Origin: Dehalococcoidia bacterium
GTDB taxonomy: Bacteria > Chloroflexota > Dehalococcoidia > UBA2985
DNA: 7,772 nucleotides
NCBI GenBank assembly: GCA_030740415.1
Contig: JASLXI010000035.1
Location: 1-7,772 of the forward strand
Direction of reading: 5' to 3'
Positions 1 through 5,995 of this stretch are shown here, in pieces; the first letter of the stretch is position 1, and every line of letters begins with the position of its first letter. The translations under genes and the position numbers were made by a program. Under the pieces are notes generated by a model, which saw only the letters and a list, made by a program, of their open reading frames with translations, was not told the DNA's origin and did no database searches.

Positions 1-15
1 TACAGGAGTCGACCG

Positions 16-222
16 ATGGAGGAGAGTAGAATGCGGTCCTCATTACGTCGAGGCCTCAAGGCTATCATAGCCCTGGCAGTGCTCACGCTCATAGAGTACG
101 CAGTGCCAATCATCTTTGAGAGGGGTGCAAACCCGTATCTTGCTGTTTTGGCCCTTTTGAAGGCGGGTCTTATCGCCTACTATTTCATGCACATTGCCCA
201 ACTGTGGAGGCAGGAGGAGTAA
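16..222 (+). CDS. Cytochrome c oxidase subunit IV-type small membrane protein
   Basis: A 68-residue protein with two predicted membrane helices (about residues 14-34 and 41-63) and charged ends. The second helix carries the pattern LLKAGLIAYYFMHIAQLW, with Lys49 and the Phe-Met-His at 57-59, typical of the prokaryotic oxidase subunit IV family (COX4_pro; CtaF/CyoD-like). These small subunits help assemble or stabilise heme-copper oxidases in the cytoplasmic membrane and bind no cofactor. The next gene encodes subunit III and starts directly after this stop codon, which strongly supports the call; subunits I and II would be expected upstream, outside the window. The start is uncertain: ATG at 16 has AGGAG at 4-8, but ATG at 31 (63 residues) has GGAGGAG at 18-24, an equally good site. 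The gene is complete. Confidence 0.85.
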   Translation: MEESRMRSSLRRGLKAIIALAVLTLIEYAVPIIFERGANPYLAVLALLKAGLIAYYFMHIAQLWRQEE

Positions 223-807
223 ATGGCTACGGAAGCTTCGGCAATGCAACCAACTCTGGCAGCTCACTCCCGCGTGAGTCGAGTGGACATCAACCGTATA
301 GGGCTGTGGCTCTTTTTGCTCTCCGAGAGCTTCCTCTTTGCCGCTCTCCTTTCCGGCCGGTATTATCTGCAAGGAATATACGTGCCTCATGATGTCGACC
401 AGTTCCTGGGTCTGCTGTTGACAGGGATCCTTCTCTTGAGCAGCCTGAGTGCCTATAGGGCGGAGGTGGCCAGTGCCCACGGCGATCTGAAGGGTTGTCA
501 GAGGAATATCCTCTTCACCATAGCGCTGGGACTTGTATTCATATTCGGCGTCGGCTTCGAATGGAAGCTGGCCTTCGAGCACTTTCCCCCAAACACAGGG
601 TTCGGTACCATCTTCTTCACCACCACGGGTATTCACGCGTTCCACGTCATCACTGGCCTGATTGCCCTTGGCGTTGTCTACGGCCTGGGCAAGGGAGGCC
701 GTTTCAGCGAAGGCAGTAACTGGGGCGTAGAAGGAACTGTGAAATACTGGCACTTCGTGGACGTGGCCTGGGTGTTCATTTATCCAACCCTGTACCTGGT
801 GAATTAG
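223..807 (+). CDS. ctaE: Cytochrome c oxidase (heme-copper oxidase) subunit III
   Basis: A 194-residue integral membrane protein that forms the non-catalytic third subunit of an aa3/ba3-type terminal oxidase, which supports the proton-pumping core. Five helices are visible (about 27-48, 61-79, 95-113, 127-154 and 173-192), so this is the short bacterial form without the first two helices of the seven-helix type. Family signatures are clear: GLWLFLLSESFLFAAL at 27-42, TTGIHAFHVITG at 134-145 with His138 and His141, and Glu170 followed by YWHFVDVAWVF at 175-185. The start ATG immediately follows the previous TAA stop, with AGGAGG at 212-217 lying inside the end of that gene, so the two are almost certainly translationally coupled. 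The first 20 residues are polar. An internal Met8 is a less likely start because its spacing from that site is poor. No terminator with a T-run follows. Confidence 0.95.
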   Translation: MATEASAMQPTLAAHSRVSRVDINRIGLWLFLLSESFLFAALLSGRYYLQGIYVPHDVDQFLGLLLTGILLLSSLSAYRAEVASAHGDLKGCQRNILFTIALGLVFIFGVGFEWKLAFEHFPPNTGFGTIFFTTTGIHAFHVITGLIALGVVYGLGKGGRFSEGSNWGVEGTVKYWHFVDVAWVFIYPTLYLVN

Positions 808-1205
808 ATCTCGGCAGGGTAATCTGGCAGCAGATTGACGTGTGGCCTGGCCATCTCCGATCCCTTAGCTAGTTCTGTCCAATTACTGTTCCTCGCTTTC
901 TCAAATAACAAGTGGCTGCTTGGATTGACACCAAAGAAATCGCGGTGCTATATTCCTGGCTAACGACGATAGGCTTTGGGCAAACTAACTGAACCGCACT
1001 GCCGGCTATCGACGGTGGTGTGCGCTTAACTCGATACCTGACGGAAACCAGATTGTTGGGGAGTGCTTGTGCTCTACAAAGCAATCATTGGAGGACAATT
1101 TCGCAGGGGCATCGATTCTCCGTGGGCGTAGGAAGATATTTGACACTAGTAAATCTTTGGAGCAGGTTCTATGTTGGTCTGGATATCGAGATATAGGAGG
1201 GAAGC
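808..1205 (+). other. Intergenic region with promoter and structured leader
   Basis: There is no convincing protein gene here on either strand. A 71-codon minus-strand frame at 869-1084 has no recognisable content. The stretch holds a weak hairpin just after the oxidase operon (AATCTG, 4-base loop, CAGATT, at 821-836, with no T-run) and a promoter at 925-954. Two foldable segments lie in the leader: a 10-pair stem at 995-1004/1013-1022 with three G-U pairs and an 8-base loop, and GCTTGT/ACAAAGC at 1065-1070/1076-1082 with one bulge. A 12-codon ORF abuts the next gene. I recognise no known riboswitch or T-box. Confidence 0.5.
925..954 (+). promoter_or_regulatory. Sigma70-type promoter for the CoA-transferase operon
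   Basis: The -35 box TTGACA (925-930) is a perfect consensus match. After an 18-base spacer comes TATATT (949-954), which matches five of six -10 positions. Transcription would start near 961 and leave a leader of about 245 nt before the first CoA-transferase, which is long for a housekeeping operon. Confidence 0.6.
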
Positions 1206-1209
1206 ATGA
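1171..1209 (+). CDS. Possible 12-codon upstream ORF overlapping the next start
   Basis: ATG at 1171 opens a 12-codon frame (MLVWISRYRREA) whose TGA stop overlaps the ATG of the following CoA-transferase (ATGA at 1206-1209). GGAG at 1159-1162 could be its ribosome-binding site, at 8-base spacing. Codons 7, 9 and 10 are AGA, AGG and AGG; the two AGG codons coincide with the ribosome-binding site of the downstream gene. Ribosomes finishing here could couple translation into the next gene, or the frame could be chance. There is no conservation evidence, so confidence is low. Confidence 0.2.
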   Translation: MLVWISRYRREA

Positions 1210-2474
1210 CCAAACCGCTGCCTTTGGAGGGTGTACGTGTACTGGATTTTACACACATTGTTGCAGGTCCTCAATGCACCCGTATCCTGGGAGACTTAGG
1301 GGCTCAGGTAATCAAGGTGGAGCAGGGGCAGGCCATGGATGTAACCAGGTCTGCCATGCTTGGGGGTATTGGTGGAATACCTGGGGCCAACCGCAGCGGC
1401 ATGTTCGAGTACTTCAACCGAAGCAAACTCGGAATCACTATAAACGCTCTGATGCCTGCGGGGATAGACCTGATAAAGCGATTGGTATCCGTCTCAGACA
1501 TCGTTATCGAAAACTTTAGCTCTCGGGTGTTGGAACGCTGGGGCCTCTCCTACGAAGAGCAGTGCGAGCTTAAGAAGGACATTATCTATGTCAGCATCAC
1601 AGGTTTCGGGCACATTGGGCGCCTCCGCGACTACAGTACCTGGGGTCCTACCGCACAGGCTCTTTCTGGCCTCACCTTCATGTCTGGGCTTCCTGGAGAG
1701 CGTCCCGCAGGTTGGGGGTACAGCTTCCTGGACCATACGGCGGGGTACAATGCTGCCATTGCTACCCTAATGGCCCTCCACCATCGTAACCGCACTGGTG
1801 AAGGACAGTGGCTCGACGTTTCCCAAGTGGAAACCGGCATGGTGCTTACTGGCCCCGCAGTCCTTGACTACACCGCCAACGGTCGCCCCTACCGTCGACC
1901 GGGGAATCCGCCGGGGAATCGCTCCAACCATCCCCGTGTGGCGCCCCATAACACCTATCGCTGTGCTGGGGACGATGAGATAGTCAACGGCCAGCCCCGT
2001 CAGCGTTGGTGTGCCATCTCGGTTTTCACGGAGGATGAATGGAAGGCCTTCTGTACGGCCATCGGCTCTCCCGCCTGGACTAACGATTCTAAATTCGCCT
2101 CGAATGTCGACAGGGTTGCCAACGAGGATGAACTGGACCAGCTCATCGAGGAGTGGACCATCGACAAGATGCCTCATGAAGTGATGCACCGCCTCCAGAG
2201 CGTCGGCATTGCTTCCGGGGCCGTTCAGACCAATGAGGACAAGATAGTCCGGGACCCCCAACTCCGTTCAAGGGAGTTCATCCAGAAGGTGGTTCATCGA
2301 GAGATAGACGAGTCTTTTGAGACGGATAGCCTTCCCATCAAGTTTTCCCATACGGAAGCCAGGATTCGCTATGGTTCCCCGCCTCTAGGTGCGGATACTA
2401 ACTACATTCTCACCGAAGTGTTGGGGCTGAGTGGGGCAGAAATAGCCGAGCTGGTCGAGCAAGCGGTGTTTTAA
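1206..2474 (+). CDS. Class III (CaiB/BaiF) CoA-transferase, catalytic Asp present
   Basis: A 422-residue cytoplasmic enzyme of the family III CoA-transferases, which move coenzyme A between carboxylic acids through an aspartyl anhydride/thioester intermediate. The N-terminus is the family hallmark: LPLEGVRVLDFTHIVAGP at 5-22 and LGDLGAQVIKVE at 28-39. It continues with NRSKLGI at 71-77, DIVIENFSSRVLERWGL at 98-114 and YVSITGFG at 128-135. Asp176 in SFLDHTAG aligns with the catalytic Asp of formyl-CoA transferase (Asp169), followed by HRNRTGEGQWLDVSQVE at 193-209. Length is normal for the family. AGGAGG at 1195-1200, 5 bases before ATG, fixes the start. A second family member follows after 37 bases, so the two are probably co-transcribed and may form one enzyme. 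The acyl substrate cannot be read from the sequence. Features to compare with relatives are an apparent short insertion around residues 256-266 and a PGN-P-PGN repeat at 232-238. Confidence 0.93.
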   Translation: MTKPLPLEGVRVLDFTHIVAGPQCTRILGDLGAQVIKVEQGQAMDVTRSAMLGGIGGIPGANRSGMFEYFNRSKLGITINALMPAGIDLIKRLVSVSDIVIENFSSRVLERWGLSYEEQCELKKDIIYVSITGFGHIGRLRDYSTWGPTAQALSGLTFMSGLPGERPAGWGYSFLDHTAGYNAAIATLMALHHRNRTGEGQWLDVSQVETGMVLTGPAVLDYTANGRPYRRPGNPPGNRSNHPRVAPHNTYRCAGDDEIVNGQPRQRWCAISVFTEDEWKAFCTAIGSPAWTNDSKFASNVDRVANEDELDQLIEEWTIDKMPHEVMHRLQSVGIASGAVQTNEDKIVRDPQLRSREFIQKVVHREIDESFETDSLPIKFSHTEARIRYGSPPLGADTNYILTEVLGLSGAEIAELVEQAVF

Positions 2475-2511
2475 CCAACCAAATTCCAGAATTCAAAGAC
2501 AGGAGTATTAA

Positions 2512-3789
2512 ATGACTATATCGAGCAACTCGCAGGCTCAGCCTATGGCTCTTGAGGACCTCGTGGTCCTGGATTTGACCGACGAGAAGGGAATGTACAT
2601 GGGCAAGATGCTTGCCGATATGGGCGCGAAGGTGACCATTGTGGAACCTCCCGAGGGCCATCCTGCCAGACACATAGGCCCCTTCTACCAGGATAAGCCA
2701 GACCCCAATAATAGCCTCCTCTTCTGGTACCACAGTACCAATAAGGAGAGCATTACCTTGGATATCACCACTCCAAAGGGCGCCCAACTCATGAAGGAGA
2801 TGGTGAAAAAGGTGGATGTTGTTCTAGAATCATTCCAGCCAGGGTACTTGGATACTCTGGGTCTGGGATATGAGACCCTTTCTCAGATCAACCCTCGCTT
2901 GATTATGACCTCTGTTACACCCTTTGGGCAGACGGGGCCGTATAGGGACCTGAAGGGGTCTGACCTCGTGGCTATGGCAATGGGTGGCCCCATGGCTAGC
3001 AGCGGTTACGACCACATCTCGGACGCCCCGCCAATGCGTTGCGACGGTTGGATCGGATATGCCACTGGTTGCAATTTCGGTGCCATTGGCACTATGACGG
3101 CCATTGTGTATCGAGACCTGACGGGGCAGGGCCAGTGGGTGGATGTCTCTATTCATGAGTCTCTTTCCTGCACGACGGAAGCGGCTATGCCCAACTGGTT
3201 CTTCGACAGGAAGGTGCCAATAAGGCAAACTGGGCGACATCACGGTTTGACACCTACTCCGTCCACCCAATTCACTAGTAGCGATGGTAAGCTCGTTAAT
3301 GGCTTTGATATTCCGCCCAGATCGCTGGACCGGTGGAACAGAATGGTTTCGTGGATGGATGAGAAGGAGATGGCCGAAGGGCTCAAGGATGAGAAGTACA
3401 AAGAGCTAATCAGTCAGGGCGTGCGCAGCGGGCCAGAGATGGACTTCCTGCGGGAGCGCATCACCGATTTCATATCAAGCCAGCCGGCAGACGAGTCATA
3501 TCACGGTGGTCAGGAGATCCGCCTCGCGTGGGCCGTGATTCGCTCTCCCGAGGAGAACTTGGATGACGAGCATTTCCGGGACGACAGGGGCTTCTTTCCA
3601 CAGGTGGAGCACCCAGAACTCCAGAAGTCTTTTGTCTACCCGGGCGCTCCTGCCATCTTCAGCCGTACCCCGTGGCGAATGCGCCGTCGAGCTCCACTGC
3701 TTGGCGAGGACAATGAGAAATTCTTCTCAGGGGAGATGGGACTGACTCACGAGGAGTTGGTGTTGCTCAGGGAGAGCAAAGTGGTGTGA
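2512..3789 (+). CDS. Class III CoA-transferase family protein, catalytic Asp not evident
   Basis: A 425-residue paralogue of the preceding gene. Family landmarks include LEDLVVLDLTDEKGMYMGKM at 14-33, LADMGAKVTIVEPPEG at 34-49, STNKESITLDI at 75-85, DVVLESFQPGYLDTLGLGY at 102-120, NPRLIMTSVTPFGQTGPY at 127-144, and RDLTGQGQWVDVSIHES at 201-217. When the RxxTGxGQW segment is aligned with the upstream protein, the position of catalytic Asp176 falls on Tyr183 (or Gly182 if one gap is allowed). The nearest acid is Asp178. The N-terminal GP that normally binds CoA is also changed (GMYMGKM). I recall some family branches lacking this Asp, so this may be a non-catalytic partner subunit, a protein with another chemistry, or a CoA-binding homologue. 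AGGAG at 2501-2505 supports the start. It is the last gene before a convergent operon. Confidence 0.88.
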   Translation: MTISSNSQAQPMALEDLVVLDLTDEKGMYMGKMLADMGAKVTIVEPPEGHPARHIGPFYQDKPDPNNSLLFWYHSTNKESITLDITTPKGAQLMKEMVKKVDVVLESFQPGYLDTLGLGYETLSQINPRLIMTSVTPFGQTGPYRDLKGSDLVAMAMGGPMASSGYDHISDAPPMRCDGWIGYATGCNFGAIGTMTAIVYRDLTGQGQWVDVSIHESLSCTTEAAMPNWFFDRKVPIRQTGRHHGLTPTPSTQFTSSDGKLVNGFDIPPRSLDRWNRMVSWMDEKEMAEGLKDEKYKELISQGVRSGPEMDFLRERITDFISSQPADESYHGGQEIRLAWAVIRSPEENLDDEHFRDDRGFFPQVEHPELQKSFVYPGAPAIFSRTPWRMRRRAPLLGEDNEKFFSGEMGLTHEELVLLRESKVV

Positions 3790-3838
3790 CGGCAATGGAA
3801 ACTCTGAATCTACCCTCATAGAGAACAGGGATCACAAA

Positions 3839-3864
3839 AGGCCCCTAGAAACATCTAGGCGCTT
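3839..3864. terminator. Hairpin terminator between convergent operons
   Basis: An 11-position stem (AGGCCCCTAGA, loop AACA, TCTAGGCGCTT) has one C-C mismatch and one G-T pair. On the minus strand it is followed by TTTTG, a reasonable rho-independent signal 25 bases beyond the cupin stop. On the plus strand the following sequence is only ATTGTCTGT, so termination of the CoA-transferase transcript there would be weaker. Confidence 0.6.
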
Positions 3865-3888
3865 ATTGTCTGTAAGGATAATGCGTAA

Positions 3889-4251
3889 CTACCTGGGAAC
3901 GGAGTCTTCTCGAAGGTAGGCGTCTGAGCCGTCCAGCCAATCGGTGCGGATGGGGCCGAAGGCGTCTATGTCGTCGGTCTCCTCCAGTGCCTCGGCGCTG
4001 TGCTCCACGAAGGAGGGTATTGTGAGGGTCTCCCCCGTATGCACTACTACCTCCTGGCCGTCAATCACAAACAAGAGAGCGCCACTGAGGACGTGCGTAA
4101 TCTGCTCGCTCTCGTGAGTATGGGCCGGAACCTTGGAACCCTTTGGAAAGTAGATACGACCCAGCATCACTCGCTCCCCGGTAACTATGCGCCGCCTTAT
4201 TCCTTGAATGAGTCGGTCTTCTGACACTTCACTCCACGGTACTGAGTTCAT
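3889..4251 (-). CDS. Small single-domain cupin protein
   Basis: A 120-residue cupin, a small beta-barrel that usually binds one metal ion. Motif 1 is visible as G38-x5-H44-T-H46-x2-E49-Q-x4-L-S-G57, giving metal ligands His44, His46 and Glu49. Motif 2 is G73-E-T-L-T-I-P79-S-F-V-E-H84, giving the fourth ligand His84. Such cupins act as dioxygenases, isomerases, small-molecule binders or regulators; the sequence does not decide which. The ATG start has AAAGGAAA about 5 bases upstream on the minus strand. It is last in the minus-strand cluster, 50 bases after the phosphatase stop, and is followed by a hairpin terminator. A weak promoter of its own may lie at 4288-4316. The acidic tail (residues 89-117, many Asp/Glu) has no recognisable domain. 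Being last in a biosynthetic cluster, it could handle the pathway product or sense it, which is only a guess. Confidence 0.85.
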   Translation of the reverse strand: MNSVPWSEVSEDRLIQGIRRRIVTGERVMLGRIYFPKGSKVPAHTHESEQITHVLSGALLFVIDGQEVVVHTGETLTIPSFVEHSAEALEETDDIDAFGPIRTDWLDGSDAYLREDSVPR

Positions 4252-4287
4252 GGTATTTCCTTTCTCGAGTTCCTTTCCTCTATTGAA

Positions 4288-4316
4288 ATTATGTGGTCTT
4301 CTCAGGGGTGTGTCTG
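4288..4316 (-). promoter_or_regulatory. Possible internal promoter for the cupin gene
   Basis: On the minus strand, CAGACA (4311-4316, four of six -35 positions) is followed by a 17-base spacer and CATAAT (4288-4293, five of six -10 positions). It straddles the end of the phosphatase gene and would give a short leader to the cupin. A match of this quality could arise by chance. Confidence 0.25.
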
Positions 4317-4988
4317 CCTTGGCCTCGCGCCAGCACCACTTAAGGAATGAAGTAGGTTCTGAAGGTGGTGCTGGACATCATAGAAGGTTTCGAAGGCGAG
4401 GTAGGGAAGCTGATGGCGTTGGAAGTGGTTCAATAGTTCGCTTCTTGCTATCACGTGATCGGCCCCTAGGGCAGGAGGTATGTCTGAGACACTATCACCT
4501 ATGCAAACTACGGGCTGATTCCCGGCCCTCAAATATTTCAGGCAGGCGGTCTTGAAGTTCTCTGTTAACTGGGTGCCCATTGGGTCGACATAATCTACAG
4601 CTATGCCTACGTCTGTGATCCGTGCCTGTCCCGAATATCTCTCTAGGTCTGCCAGGCCGAGATTTTCCAAAATGGAGTCTATGTACAGGTCCAGGCCGTT
4701 GCTGACGATGACGAACCGTATGCCTTCATTGCGGCAGTACTCCACCGCTTGCGAAAAACCTGGCCTCATCTCGACCTCTCTGATTGCGTACCTCTGGACC
4801 TCTTTCGGCCCTATCTTCATTCTGGCGAACTGACTACGCTGGCACTCCTCTACGCTGATTCGTCCCGCGCGATAGTCCTCGTCTACTTTTCGCCAGGTAC
4901 TCTGGTTCGGGGCAAGATTCTTAAGCAGCTCCGCTCCCAGGTCGCTTACAGTGATGGTGTCGTCGAAATCACATTGTACGGTGAGCAC
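4302..4988 (-). CDS. HAD-IB family phosphatase (MtnX/phosphoserine phosphatase-like)
   Basis: A 228-residue HAD-superfamily hydrolase. Motif I is CDFDDTIT at 6-13, with nucleophile Asp7 and acid/base Asp9. Motif II is VSNG at 95-98 (Ser96), motif III is Lys146 in TENFKTACLKYL, and motif IV is CIGDSVSDIPPALGAD at 162-177 (Asp165, Asp169). A helical C1-type cap fits between motifs I and II. The layout matches the HAD-IB group that includes MtnX and phosphoserine phosphatase, which remove phosphate from small metabolites in the cytoplasm. No methionine-salvage gene is nearby, so an MtnX role is not supported; the neighbouring aminotransferase and nucleotidyltransferase suggest a phosphorylated amino compound as substrate. 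The start is GTG at 4988, with AAAAGGA about 6 bases upstream. A promoter at 5019-5047 would transcribe this gene and the cupin. The C-terminal 15 residues (AGARPRQTHP end) look disordered. Confidence 0.88.
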   Translation of the reverse strand: MLTVQCDFDDTITVSDLGAELLKNLAPNQSTWRKVDEDYRAGRISVEECQRSQFARMKIGPKEVQRYAIREVEMRPGFSQAVEYCRNEGIRFVIVSNGLDLYIDSILENLGLADLERYSGQARITDVGIAVDYVDPMGTQLTENFKTACLKYLRAGNQPVVCIGDSVSDIPPALGADHVIARSELLNHFQRHQLPYLAFETFYDVQHHLQNLLHSLSGAGARPRQTHP

Positions 4989-5018
4989 ATTTGTCCTTTT
5001 CTGGAGATGGCGGGCGAC

Positions 5019-5047
5019 ATTATACAGTATCGTCGCGCATATCTTAA
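5019..5047 (-). promoter_or_regulatory. Promoter for the phosphatase and cupin genes
   Basis: On the minus strand, TTAAGA (5042-5047, four of six -35 positions) is followed by exactly 17 bases and a perfect TATAAT (5019-5024). Transcription would start about 24 bases before the GTG of the phosphatase. Two short hairpins lie just upstream on the same strand (arms 5077-5081/5089-5093 and 5048-5052/5061-5065), in the 161-base gap after the nucleotidyltransferase. Confidence 0.5.
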
Positions 5048-5149
5048 GTCCTTGCCACCTAGGACATTGCTTTGCCGGGCTTTGTGTGAGCCCAAGAGAG
5101 AAGAACTGGATGAGAGAGGTTTTGTGAGGAAGAATCCTATGCCCAAAAA

Positions 5150-5983
5150 CTACCTCCGCCTGGAGCGCACGGGCCTGGTGCGAGTGGTCTTTCTACTCAA
5201 GAGCGATCTTGTAATGGCCTGCCTAGGACGGGTATAGTCACTGGGCAGGGAAACTGGGAAAAACTTCTCGGCCAGGCGCAGATCTTCCTCCGTGTCGATC
5301 TCGGTCCACCGTCGGGCTCCGGTCATGTGAACTGTCATCTGAAGGTTGTCGTCAGCGATCATCTGTGCTATCACAGCCTCGTAGAACTCACTAGTCAGGC
5401 CTCGGTCTATGTACGAATCAAGTGTTGGCAAGAATTGCCGAGAGAGGACTTCCTGAGAGAGTACATAGATGTTTACTGTCTTCAGGGCATTCCGATAGTC
5501 AAAGTCCGCCGACTGCTGGGCCTTGAGGACCATGGAGGTACTGAGCCCCTGCGAGGCCAGGATTACAGTTCCGTTCATGGAAGAGTTAAACCTGTCCACC
5601 ACCGCCACATTTGTGTATCGACCCTGCGTAAGGTCTCCAAGTAGGCCATCCTCGAACAACAGGTCTCCCTCAAGCAATAGGATGTCATCGTTCAGTTCTT
5701 GGCGCGCCAGCCATAGGGAGTAGATGTTATTGGTCTGCTCGAATACATCATTGGTGACGTAGGTGATGTGAACGTTACCGAATCTGGTGCCAAAACAGCT
5801 CCGTACCTGGTCTCCCAGATATCCCACCACGATGATACAGTGCCCGATGCCAACCTGCTCTAGGGACTCCAGTTGATACTGCAACAACGGTTTCTCATGC
5901 ACCTGCACCAGGCACTTTGGAAGATGATTGGTCAAGGGCCTTAGTCTGGTACCCTGTCCCGCTGCGAGAATAACCGCCTTCAT
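5150..5983 (-). CDS. LicC-like nucleotidyltransferase (probable cytidylyltransferase)
   Basis: A 277-residue sugar/alcohol-phosphate nucleotidyltransferase that would join a nucleotide to a phosphorylated small molecule and release pyrophosphate. The N-terminal nucleotide loop is MKAVILAAGQGTRLRPLT at 1-18, then PKCLVQV at 22-28. TNNIYSLWLAR at 84-94, LLEGDLL at 103-109 (metal-binding Asp107), KTVNIYVLS at 168-176 and WTEIDTEEDLRLAE at 226-239 are the pattern of the LicC/phosphocholine cytidylyltransferase group rather than of glucose-1-phosphate enzymes. CTP is therefore the likely nucleotide and an amino-alcohol phosphate or phosphonate the likely acceptor; this is inference. ATG lies 12 bases after the aminotransferase stop, and that TAG stop is part of the ribosome-binding site TAGGAGGT, so the two are tightly coupled. 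The last 27 residues or so (251-277) are very rich in Arg and extend beyond the usual catalytic domain; this could be an odd tail or a shifted reading frame. Confidence 0.88.
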   Translation of the reverse strand: MKAVILAAGQGTRLRPLTNHLPKCLVQVHEKPLLQYQLESLEQVGIGHCIIVVGYLGDQVRSCFGTRFGNVHITYVTNDVFEQTNNIYSLWLARQELNDDILLLEGDLLFEDGLLGDLTQGRYTNVAVVDRFNSSMNGTVILASQGLSTSMVLKAQQSADFDYRNALKTVNIYVLSQEVLSRQFLPTLDSYIDRGLTSEFYEAVIAQMIADDNLQMTVHMTGARRWTEIDTEEDLRLAEKFFPVSLPSDYTRPRQAITRSLLSRKTTRTRPVRSRRR

Positions 5984-5995
5984 TCGTGCTACCTC

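Noticed and set aside
43..753. A 236-codon minus-strand open frame across the oxidase genes
   Set aside because: It lies opposite two well-identified oxidase genes, has no recognisable domain, and is explained by codon bias of the true strand.
821..836. Hairpin after subunit III as a terminator
   Set aside because: Only six base pairs with no following T-run; noted but not called a terminator.
1140..1145. A second TTGACA before the CoA-transferases
   Set aside because: At 16-18 base spacing no usable -10 box follows; the promoter at 925-954 is far better.
1767..2261. A 164-codon minus-strand open frame inside the first CoA-transferase
   Set aside because: It is antisense to conserved family motifs and has no recognisable content.
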